A stretch of 38,697 nucleotides of DNA from contig DXGR01000029.1 in NCBI GenBank assembly GCA_019113825.1, positions 1-38,697 on the forward strand. The letters are read 5' to 3'. How positions within the stretch are numbered: the stretch's first letter is position 1; each line of letters begins with the position of its first letter. Shown one piece after another: positions 32,895-38,697 of the stretch. This DNA comes from Candidatus Stackebrandtia excrementipullorum (GTDB lineage Bacteria; Actinomycetota; Actinomycetes; Mycobacteriales; Micromonosporaceae). Below the pieces are notes generated by a model. It made no database searches and was not told the DNA's origin. It worked only from the letters and a program-made list of their open reading frames with translations. The position numbers and the translations under genes are program-made.

Positions 32895-33557
32895 GTGTCC
32901 ACAGTGACCGTCATGGCGTGGCAGCGCGCCCTCCTGTACCGGGACGGACGTTTGGAACAGGTACTCGACCCGGGCCGACATCGCTACTCCCGCAGGGGGA
33001 CACGCGTCGTCACCATTGACATGCGGTCCACGGTCACCTCTCTCCACCGACAAGAACTATTTACGATGGACGGCGTTTCGGTCCGTGTCAACACCGACCT
33101 GACATGGCGAGTCGAAGACCCCGCCATGTTTCATGAAACCACTCAATCACCGGATCGCCTGTTGCACATCGCCGCCCAAAATGCGGTCCGGGCCCGCATC
33201 GGTGGGCTCACGTTGGACGCGATGTTGGCGGATCGCTCGATCATGTCCACGGGTTTGGCGCGGGCCGTCGCGGAGGCGGTAACGGGCTTGGGAATACTCG
33301 TCGAAGCCGCCGGAGTGCGCGATCTCATGCTCCCCGGTGAACTTCGACGGGCGGCCATGGACGTCATCGTCGCCCGCCAACGGGGAAAGGCGGCGCTGGA
33401 GGCTGCCCGAGCCGAATCGGCGGCGCTGCGCAGCTTGAAAAACACCGCCGAGCTTCTGGAACGTCATCCGATGCTGTTGAAACTGCGCACCCTTCAAGTC
33501 GCCGCAGAGGCCGGAGCCGGCCTGACACTGGACACACGGGATCACGGGGAAACCTGA
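32895..33557 (+). CDS. SPFH/band 7 (slipin-type) protein without membrane anchor
   Basis: 220 residues from GTG 32895, preceded by ACGGAGAAAC; the upstream frame stays open but shows no similarity. It has the band 7 core: RALLYRDGRLEQVLDPGRHR, LTMDGVSVRVNTDLTWRVEDP (as FTMDGVSVRVNTDLTWRV), AAQNAVRARIGGLTLDAML, and the C-terminal helix ARQRGKAALEAARAESAALRSLKNTAELLERHP that drives oligomerisation. Ordinary slipins start with a membrane hairpin. Here the conserved domain starts at residue 10, so the protein should be soluble or peripheral. Function of this short actinobacterial form is unknown; membrane-domain organisation is the family theme. Confidence 0.88.
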   Translation: MSTVTVMAWQRALLYRDGRLEQVLDPGRHRYSRRGTRVVTIDMRSTVTSLHRQELFTMDGVSVRVNTDLTWRVEDPAMFHETTQSPDRLLHIAAQNAVRARIGGLTLDAMLADRSIMSTGLARAVAEAVTGLGILVEAAGVRDLMLPGELRRAAMDVIVARQRGKAALEAARAESAALRSLKNTAELLERHPMLLKLRTLQVAAEAGAGLTLDTRDHGET

Positions 33558-33617
33558 CGGGGTAACGGTCTGCGGACCGAACGGCGTCGCCCATTTAGGC
33601 GATAGAATTACAAATCG

Positions 33618-33646
33618 GTTTGTGGTCGGATAAAAATCCCACAAAC
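33618..33646 (+). other. Inverted repeat in the 5' region of the first small secreted protein gene
   Basis: GTTTGTGG (33618-33625) and CCACAAAC (33639-33646) are separated by 13 AT-rich bases, ending 16 bp before the ATG. It could be an operator or a leader hairpin next to the ribosome binding site. A TAGAAT at 33603-33608 is a candidate -10 box. Confidence 0.4.
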
Positions 33647-33661
33647 GTTTTGGAGAACACC

Positions 33662-33913
33662 ATGCCTAAACGTGCCCGCGCCGCCCTCGTCGCGGGAGTC
33701 GCGACCGCAGCGATGGTCCTGGCTCCGGTAAGCCCCGCCTCGGCGGCCATTCCCATATGCCCGGAGAACCACTGGTGCACGTTCGACTACTACGAAACCC
33801 ATGAACGGATCAACCACATCGGCTACGCCGATCAACTCTGTGACGGAACCGTCATCATCAAAGGCGAGACAAGCCGGTGGGTTGACCTGACGTCTTCCCG
33901 TTCCTGTCACTAG
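33662..33913 (+). CDS. Small secreted four-cysteine protein 1 (DUF6289-like)
   Basis: 83 residues from ATG 33662 (TTTTGGAG upstream). A signal peptide of about 29 residues (MPKRARAALVAGVATAAMV, ending SAA) precedes a mature part with the pattern C-x5-C-x-x-DYYE, IGYADQLCDG, and a final SCH. Four cysteines are kept in all five tandem copies and should make two disulfides outside the cell. I assign it to DUF6289-type proteins from memory of this pattern. Function unknown. It has its own Rho-independent terminator (33925-33950), so it is a separate unit from copies 2-5. Confidence 0.8.
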   Translation: MPKRARAALVAGVATAAMVLAPVSPASAAIPICPENHWCTFDYYETHERINHIGYADQLCDGTVIIKGETSRWVDLTSSRSCH

Positions 33914-33924
33914 ACGCAACGACC

Positions 33925-33950
33925 CCGCCGTCCAATCACGGCGGTCTTTT
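33925..33950 (+). terminator. Rho-independent terminator after copy 1
   Basis: CCGCCGT (33925-33931) pairs with ACGGCGG (33938-33944) and is followed directly by TCTTTT. It is the only hairpin in the window with a clear T-run and lies 12 bp after the stop of copy 1. Confidence 0.85.
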
Positions 33951-33988
33951 CTGATCACACCACCCTCGACAATCTATTGGAGATGACC

Positions 33989-34237
33989 ATGTCGAAACGC
34001 GCCAGAGCGGCTCTCGTCGCCGGAATCGCCGCAGCAGCATTGACCTTCACGCCCGTGAGCCCCGCCGCCGCAGCAATACCTCCGTGTCCTCCGAACCACT
34101 CCTGCATGCTCGACTACTACGACTCACCCGACATGACCAAGCAAATCGGGTACTCGTATCTGCCCTGCACCGGCGGATGGACGCATGTAGGCCAGACCAG
34201 CAGCTGGGCACTGTTGCACAGCAACCCGTGTCGTTAA
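33989..34237 (+). CDS. Small secreted four-cysteine protein 2 (DUF6289-like)
   Basis: 82 residues from ATG 33989 (TTGGAG upstream; a TTG at 33977 is in frame). Signal peptide MSKRARAALVAGIAAAALT, cleaved near A29. The mature part has CPPNHSC, DYYDSPDMTKQIGY, PCTGGW and a C-terminal NPC. From 34005 to 34077 the DNA is identical to the same stretch of copy 4, while the mature coding regions differ strongly. It is 21 bp before copy 3, and the two are presumably co-transcribed. Confidence 0.8.
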   Translation: MSKRARAALVAGIAAAALTFTPVSPAAAAIPPCPPNHSCMLDYYDSPDMTKQIGYSYLPCTGGWTHVGQTSSWALLHSNPCR

Positions 34238-34258
34238 ACCGATCCAGTGGAGACGACC

Positions 34259-34507
34259 ATGTCGAAACGCGCCCGTGCCGCTCTCGTCGCCGGAATCGCC
34301 GCAGCAGCATTGACCTTCACGCCCGTCGGTCCCGCCTCAGCAGCGATTCTCCCGTGCCCCGTCGATCACATGTGCACACTCGACTACTTCAATTCACCGG
34401 ACAAGACCCACCCGGTGGGCCGCACGGATCAACTCTGCGACGGAACGACCATCCACATGGGCGAAAGAACCCCGTGGACAACGTTCTACAGCCACCCCTG
34501 CAACTGA
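34259..34507 (+). CDS. Small secreted four-cysteine protein 3 (DUF6289-like)
   Basis: 82 residues from ATG 34259 (GTGGAGACGACC before it). The signal peptide differs from copy 2 by a few residues (TPVGPASAA at the end). The mature part has CPVDHMC, DYFNSPDKTHPVG, LCDGTTIHMGERTPW and ends PCN. It lies between copies 2 and 4, with gaps of 21 and 17 bp. Confidence 0.8.
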   Translation: MSKRARAALVAGIAAAALTFTPVGPASAAILPCPVDHMCTLDYFNSPDKTHPVGRTDQLCDGTTIHMGERTPWTTFYSHPCN

Positions 34508-34524
34508 AGCCACTGGAGAACACC

Positions 34525-34770
34525 ATGCCTAAACGCGCTCGAGCGGCTCTCGTCGCCGGAATCGCCGCAGCAGCATTGACCTTCACGCCCGTGAGCCCCG
34601 CCGCCGCAGCAATTCCCATGTGCCCGCAGAACCACTCCTGCATGTTCGACTACTACGAAACCTCCGAGAAGATCAAGGTCATCGGCTACGCCGACCAGGC
34701 CTGCGACGGAACCATCGTCCTCCGTGGCGAGACCAGCAGCTGGGTCAACCTTTACTCCCGTCCCTGCTGA
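34525..34770 (+). CDS. Small secreted four-cysteine protein 4 (DUF6289-like)
   Basis: 81 residues from ATG 34525, preceded by ACTGGAG. Its start (MPKRARAAL) resembles copy 1 and its signal DNA is identical to copy 2 over 73 bp. Its mature part (CPQNHSC, DYYETSEKIKVIGYADQACDG, GETSSWVNL) is closest to copy 1. It therefore looks like a recombinant between a copy 1-like mature region and a copy 2-like signal region. A hairpin follows at 34795-34822. Confidence 0.8.
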   Translation: MPKRARAALVAGIAAAALTFTPVSPAAAAIPMCPQNHSCMFDYYETSEKIKVIGYADQACDGTIVLRGETSSWVNLYSRPC

Positions 34771-34794
34771 TCAGCGCAACCCGCAACACCGGAA

Positions 34795-34822
34795 GGGCAC
34801 GAGCGGCCGTCATCTCGTGCCC
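34795..34822 (+). terminator. Hairpin after copies 2-4
   Basis: GGGCACGAG (34795-34803) pairs perfectly with CTCGTGCCC (34814-34822), with a 10-nt loop and no T-run. It lies 25 bp after the stop of copy 4 and probably ends the copy 2-4 transcript. Confidence 0.65.
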
Positions 34823-34975
34823 GACCGGCATTCACCAAGCCATGCCCGCTCAACGGTTCACCCGACATCACACCCGGACGAACCCAACACCTCTCGACCG
34901 GATGATCACCCACCCGGTGACACGACCCGTCGACGAGGTTTGCCCGCCCCTCACCGAAAACACCGGGAGAATCCC

Positions 34976-35221
34976 ATGTCCCGACGTGCCCGAGCGGCTC
35001 TCGTCGCCGGAATCGCCGCCGCCGCCATCGCCCTCACCCCCGTAAGCCCCGCCGCCGCAGCGGTTCCACTGTGCCCGCTCAACCACGCATGCATGTACGA
35101 CTTCTTCGACTCACCGGCCTACGACACCCGCGTCGGCTACCAGTACATCCACTGCGACGGCACCACCAACTCACACGGACAGAAAACCCCGTGGGTGGTC
35201 ATGGACGCCATACCCTGCTGA
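34976..35221 (+). CDS. Small secreted four-cysteine protein 5 (DUF6289-like)
   Basis: 81 residues from ATG 34976 (GGGAGAATCCC before it). Signal peptide MSRRARAALVAGIAAAAIA, cleaved near A29. The mature part has CPLNHAC, YDFFDSPAYDTRVGYQYIHCDG, and ends IPC. It is the most diverged copy and lies 205 bp after copy 4 beyond a terminator hairpin, so it probably has its own promoter. A strong hairpin follows the stop. Confidence 0.8.
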   Translation: MSRRARAALVAGIAAAAIALTPVSPAAAAVPLCPLNHACMYDFFDSPAYDTRVGYQYIHCDGTTNSHGQKTPWVVMDAIPC

Positions 35222-35229
35222 CAAGACAC

Positions 35230-35263
35230 CGGTGGTCCGGTCGCGCCGGAGACCGGACCACCG
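35230..35263 (+). terminator. Strong terminator hairpin after copy 5
   Basis: A 13-bp stem, CGGTGGTCCGGTC (35230-35242) with its complement at 35251-35263, and an 8-nt loop. It lies 8 bp past the stop of copy 5; no T-run. Confidence 0.8.
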
Positions 35264-35358
35264 TGCCTGTTGCCTCCTCAAGTCCCCGAAACAGCGTGAC
35301 GTCCCACTCGACGGGGTATCGAATCCTGGCGTTCATGGAACGCCACGGTGTCTCACGC

Positions 35359-35657
35359 CTAACGCCACCCGATCGGCTCTCGAGCCACCAACCGTCGCGT
35401 CACGGCTTCGGCGTCGTTCATTTCGAACGCCAACCGCGCACGGGCACCGGTCGCGCCACACGCGGTCGATCAACTCACGCTGAACCGTGTTGACCGGGTC
35501 GACGATCGCACGCCGGCGCCCGGTTCTATTCCGGCGTCCCCGTCACCGTCGAACGCGTCAAGTCAAGACCGGCCCCGCCACCGAAAAACTCCAACACCGC
35601 GTCAAGGTCGTCGACCTCCAGGACCGGACGCAGCCGTTTCACTTTCCCGTTCGTCAT
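35359..35657 (-). pseudogene. Decayed VOC (glyoxalase-like) gene
   Basis: On the minus strand an ATG at 35657 starts a 43-codon frame (TNGKVKRLRPVLEVDDLDAVLEFF, in two halves) that looks like the first beta-alpha unit of a VOC protein and stops at a TAG. About 120 bp further on, in another frame, ARARLAFEMNDAEAVTRRLVA matches the middle VOC unit and runs to a stop at 35359. The two parts need a frameshift and loss of stops to join, so I read this as a broken gene. The region otherwise (35264-35768) holds no intact gene. Confidence is limited because the similarity is by eye. Confidence 0.45.
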
Positions 35658-35768
35658 GCCCAGGCGGTATGTCCTGCCACCGGTGTCGGATGCAAACTCT
35701 CATCACGGTTGTGCGACATGATGCACAGCGAAGCCGGCCGAGATTTCTCCCGGCCGACTTCAACGCGC

Positions 35769-37373
35769 TCACGACAACCGGTCGGCCAACTGCGCCGCGT
35801 ACAGCGAAGCCGGCTCCAGGCCCGCCTTGTTCGTGCCCTCAATGTGGCCCACCGCTCCCGGGGCCCAACCGTTGCCGTTGGCTTTACCGGTCGTCCCGAT
35901 CGCATAGTTCTGCGCTGTCGGGGGGCGCTGCGCCACCACATGGTTCCCGTTGTCGACGGTGCAGTTCCAGGCAACACTGTGCACGGACGACCAACCGTGG
36001 GCCGTCCCCTGGTCACCACGGTTGTGCAACGAGATCACGTGCCCGCGGTTCGACTGGTTGTTCAACTCCTTGATGTTGTCGAACAACAGACCGTTGCTCC
36101 ACTGCCGGTGCCCTCCCGACTCGCTGTACCCGGAGTCGTTGAAACCGTCCACCCACGCACAACCCGACGACAGGGACGTCCCACTGGTGGCGAAGGCGTG
36201 CCGCGCGTGGGAAGCCCTCAGTCCCTTGAACAGGACCTGTTGCGCGCGGGGCCCGGCGTTGAAGTTGTAGCGCCTGCTGCCCTGCAGTTTCGATCGCGGG
36301 TGCGAGGCGCGAGTGTCCAGTACCGTGCACCGTGTCGCGGTCCTCGTCGTGACGCCGGCGAACGAGAAGTGCAGCAATGTACAGTCCCGAACCCACGCGT
36401 CCTCCACCTGCGTCAGGTAGATGCAGTTCTGTGGGTGGTTTTCGTCTTCGGCGGAATTGGCTACCATCGTGATGCGCAGGTTCTCCACACCACAGTCGCG
36501 CACGATGCCCGCGTTGTCCCAGGCGTACACGTAGGACTGTGTCAGTGAGCCGTCAAGGTGGTTGAACACCGGCGCACAGATGGTGATCTCGTTACCGTCG
36601 ATCGCCTTGACGTATCGGTTGTACACAATAGGCAATTGTCCGGGCGACCACGGCGGGTCGTTGACGGCTCCGCCGCCCTCGACGGCGTCGGTCCACGCCT
36701 GCGTATGCGGGTGGTACACGACGATGTTGTCGCCCACCGACAGGGCCGACGGATCCGCGACCGTGAACGTGCGGGAACCGACCTGCACGAACTCCGACGT
36801 GATGTCGGTCCGGGTGCCGGGAACCGCGTCCGACCATTCATCGGTACCCGAGCCACCGACTCGCACCACTGTGAACTGTTCGGCCGGGCCCGTTGCGAGC
36901 AGTACCGTACCGTCAACGGCCTGACTGGAGCCTCGCAACACCACACCGGACCGGTTGATGCTGATCATCCCGCCGACCCTGTACTCCCCCGGCGCCAACT
37001 GCAACGCGCCACGGAACCCGTTCTCGTCGGGTTCGCGGGCCCCGATCGCGTCCAGGGCCTCCTGTATACGTTCGGTGTTGTCTCCCGAGACCGGTCCGAG
37101 CTCGGCAACGGTCGGAACCTCGGGCAACGGCACGTCACCGTTGCGGTAACCGGCCCAACTGAAGTCCGGTATCCGACTGTTGTTCTCCACCGTCTCGTAC
37201 ACGAGACGACCGTCCGCGCCCGGATACACCACATCGGAATTCCAGGTGGCCTCCTGTGCGTGCGCCGCCCAGGTACCGGCGGTCACGCCCAAGGCACCCA
37301 GCCCTCCCAGCGCCGCCGCCGAGCGCAGCACGTTACGTCGGCTCCACCGTCCTTGAAACGGACCTGATGACAT
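35769..37373 (-). CDS. Tat-exported parallel beta-helix protein
   Basis: 534 residues from ATG 37373 (GAGG 5 nt upstream); an earlier in-frame start lacks similarity. The N-terminus is a twin-arginine signal, WSRRNVLRSAAALGGLGALG with R12-R13, cleaved near AHAQE. Next come a short domain with DNTERIQEALDAIGAREPDENG and LQLAPGEYRVGG, typical of pectate-lyase-fold proteins, then turns of a right-handed beta-helix (VRDCGVENLRITMV, AWVRDCTLLHFSFAGV, QQVLFKGLRASHARHAFATSG). No metal-site or catalytic lyase motif is certain, so substrate (probably a polysaccharide) is unknown. Secreted folded across the membrane. Confidence 0.85.
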   Translation of the reverse strand: MSSGPFQGRWSRRNVLRSAAALGGLGALGVTAGTWAAHAQEATWNSDVVYPGADGRLVYETVENNSRIPDFSWAGYRNGDVPLPEVPTVAELGPVSGDNTERIQEALDAIGAREPDENGFRGALQLAPGEYRVGGMISINRSGVVLRGSSQAVDGTVLLATGPAEQFTVVRVGGSGTDEWSDAVPGTRTDITSEFVQVGSRTFTVADPSALSVGDNIVVYHPHTQAWTDAVEGGGAVNDPPWSPGQLPIVYNRYVKAIDGNEITICAPVFNHLDGSLTQSYVYAWDNAGIVRDCGVENLRITMVANSAEDENHPQNCIYLTQVEDAWVRDCTLLHFSFAGVTTRTATRCTVLDTRASHPRSKLQGSRRYNFNAGPRAQQVLFKGLRASHARHAFATSGTSLSSGCAWVDGFNDSGYSESGGHRQWSNGLLFDNIKELNNQSNRGHVISLHNRGDQGTAHGWSSVHSVAWNCTVDNGNHVVAQRPPTAQNYAIGTTGKANGNGWAPGAVGHIEGTNKAGLEPASLYAAQLADRLS

Positions 37374-37445
37374 GTCAACCTCACTGAATCGTCTGTCGCA
37401 GGGTGTTTCGGAGCCGCCCCACATGTAACCGGTTCATCCCATAAG

Positions 37446-38060
37446 TCACACATAATCACGCCGGGCACGACGAGCGCTCAACCAGCGCACCGTCAACACC
37501 GCCACAATCAACACGGCCACGCCCACCCATACCGGCACCGGCACCGCCACGTACGAAAACGCCTGCCCCGCCAATGCGCCACCGGCCAACCACAGGGTCG
37601 ACCACAACGCCGCGGCAACGGCTGCGGCCACCACGAAACACGCGTAACGCAGCCGAGACGCCCCTGCGGCCGCCGCGACAAACGTCCGAACACCCGGCAA
37701 CAGACGCGCGACCACGATCACCCGAAAACCACGGCGACGCATCAAAGCGCACGCCCGATCCCACTTGTCCGTCCCCACTCGACGCACCACCCGCGACCGA
37801 CCCAGACGCGGACCGATTGAACGCCCCACCAGGAAGCCGACGTGGTCCCCCACGAAAGCGCCGCCGGCTCCCGACACGATCGCGACCATCAACATCGGCT
37901 CCATCCCCAACGACGCGCCCACCAACACCAGCGCCGTCTCCCCCGGGATCACCACACCGAACCCCAACATCGCCTCCAACGCGGCGGCGACGAAAACAAG
38001 GCCGATCATCAAGGCGACGTGCTCCCGCGCAGTCTCCACCAAACCCGGCACCACATCCAT
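37446..38060 (-). CDS. DedA family membrane protein, second copy
   Basis: 204 residues from ATG 38060; an open upstream frame allows a slightly longer form. It shows GFGVVIPGETALVLVGASLG, GAFVGDHVGFLVGRSIGPRLG and VVARLLPGVRTFVAAAAGASRL, the DedA core with the family Glu and Arg residues, and four to five membrane segments. Only loosely similar to the DedA protein at 24.8-25.6 kb and without its long tail. It is the last gene before the CRISPR array, and both are read on the minus strand. Confidence 0.9.
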   Translation of the reverse strand: MDVVPGLVETAREHVALMIGLVFVAAALEAMLGFGVVIPGETALVLVGASLGMEPMLMVAIVSGAGGAFVGDHVGFLVGRSIGPRLGRSRVVRRVGTDKWDRACALMRRRGFRVIVVARLLPGVRTFVAAAAGASRLRYACFVVAAAVAAALWSTLWLAGGALAGQAFSYVAVPVPVWVGVAVLIVAVLTVRWLSARRARRDYV

Positions 38061-38142
38061 CACCGGTACACGGTAGACACGAAACCGGTGCCGACACACC
38101 GATCAGCGGGACGACTCGCCCCCCAATCTCACCGGGGTGACC

Positions 38143-38157
38143 GGCCCCTAAGGGGCC
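38143..38157. other. Palindrome between the CRISPR trailer and the DedA gene
   Basis: GGCCCCTAAGGGGCC is an exact palindrome around the central A. It lies past the distal end of the array on the strand the array is read from, so it may end the CRISPR transcript. No T-run follows. Confidence 0.4.
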
Positions 38158-38234
38158 CACGACAACCGACCCACCCGGGCGACATCACCACCGACACCGC
38201 CCGCACCGAGGAAAAGAGCGAACGACGTCGACTG

Positions 38235-38262
38235 TGGAACGTTCGGCGGTCGCGGGGAGCAG
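38235..38262 (-). repeat. Highly degenerate terminal CRISPR repeat
   Basis: The right part CGCGGGGAGCA (38251-38261) matches the repeat, and the rest has decayed. A 33-bp interval, the same length as the true spacers, separates it from the next repeat. It marks the old, trailer end of the array. Confidence 0.6.
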
Positions 38263-38295
38263 ACCCTCTGTCCAGCCCGGACAGAGTGCCCCACC

Positions 38296-38567
38296 GGGCC
38301 ATCCCCGCGTACGCGGGGAGCACGCGGCCAACAAAGCGGGCCGAAACGTGTCATCAGGACCATCCCCGCGTACGCGGGGAGCACACGTGTTTACACGGGG
38401 CGACCGTGGACACATTCGGACCATCCCCGCGTACGCGGGGAGCACGTTGATAAAGGCATAGCTCCGCCCGCTATGGAAGGACCATCCCCGCGTACGCGGG
38501 GAGCACTGCCCATGCCGTGCCGTCTCCGGCCACTATCGAGGACCATCCCCGCGTACGCGGGGAGCAC
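38296..38567 (-). CRISPR. Type I-E CRISPR array, five repeats and four spacers
   Basis: Five 28-bp repeats start at 38296, 38357, 38418, 38479 and 38540. On the plus strand they begin GGACCATCCCCGCG and end CGCGGGGAGCAC; the first has G for A at position 3. All four spacers are 33 bp. Read on the minus strand the repeat is GTGCTCCCC...GGGGATGGTCC, the standard orientation of type I-E repeats, with the inner CCCCGCG/CGCGGGG stem that Cas6e (Cse3) cuts. The degenerate repeats at the left mark the trailer, so new spacers are added at the right. No cas gene is in the window; they may lie beyond 38697. Confidence 0.97.
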
Positions 38568-38697
38568 CCTTCGTGACCTGGTGGTCTACCGGCGAGTAAC
38601 CGGTTTTTGCATCATGATCATTTTAGGGTCCTCAAAGCATTGTGAATCAACGCGACCGCCAAGGGCCGTGCTCCACGGTAGCCGACCGCGTGCCGTG
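38568..38697 (-). promoter_or_regulatory. Probable CRISPR leader (partial)
   Basis: The sequence next to the intact repeat at 38540 is AT-richer than the rest of the window (TTTTTGCATCATGATCATTT, 38603-38622), as expected for a leader holding the array promoter and integration signals. It includes the palindrome ATGATCAT. The leader may run beyond the window edge. Confidence 0.65.

Noticed and set aside
32581-32895. 104-residue plus-strand frame before the slipin gene
   Set aside because: No ribosome binding site, no domain, ends at the slipin start region; treated as noncoding.
38129-38461. Several frames across the CRISPR array
   Set aside because: Their translations are periodic (HPRVRGEH, SPRTRG) because they read through the repeats; not genes.

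Overview
The window is GC-rich DNA from an actinobacterium. The signs are DtxR/IdeR-type iron boxes, a Corynebacterium-style HtaA/HmuTUV/HmuO haem uptake locus with an LPxTG-type anchor, frequent GTG/TTG starts, tightly overlapping genes, and a type I-E CRISPR repeat of the kind common in actinobacteria. Genus cannot be fixed from the sequence alone; an affiliation near Glycomycetales or Micromonosporales is only a guess. I saw no rRNA, tRNA, transposase or phage genes.

Left part (1-15.6 kb). A nucleoside salvage and uptake locus runs on the minus strand: BmpA-type lipoprotein, ABC ATPase, two permeases, cytidine deaminase, and, after a gap of about 7.5 kb, thymidine phosphorylase (deoA) followed by a DUF4272 gene that runs off the window. 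The gap holds a plus-strand operon of the uncharacterised STM4011-STM4015 system: two tandem leucine-rich-repeat proteins (STM4015), a 29-codon ORF, an ATP-grasp protein (STM4014), a sulfatase/phosphatase-fold hydrolase (STM4013), two radical SAM proteins (STM4012, STM4011) and a Cof-type HAD phosphatase. From the 29-codon ORF onward nearly all starts and stops overlap, so the products probably act together. This is the best candidate for an undescribed pathway. The 29-codon ORF carries the same N-terminal motif as the two LRR proteins and sits where a third copy would be.

Middle (15.6-27.7 kb). A small membrane protein, a six-cysteine 53-residue peptide and a small Pro-rich membrane protein precede a complete haem acquisition region. 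Two HtaA-domain surface proteins (one with LPTTG) would capture haem, HmuT-HmuU-HmuV would import it, and HmuO with a DUF2470 protein would degrade it. Three 19-bp iron boxes control three promoters. A DedA protein, a TIGR01777-type epimerase fused to an SRPBCC domain, and a VOC protein follow.

Right part (27.9-38.7 kb). A cytochrome P450 is divergent from an EgtD-like protein that has lost its SAM and histidine site motifs. Next come a NAGPA-type secreted phosphodiester glycosidase, a methyltransferase, a slipin, and five tandem small secreted four-cysteine proteins whose signal peptides are nearly identical in DNA while the mature parts have diverged. A decayed VOC gene, a Tat-exported beta-helix protein and a second DedA protein lead to a short type I-E CRISPR array. 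The array is read on the minus strand, with its AT-richer leader at the right edge.
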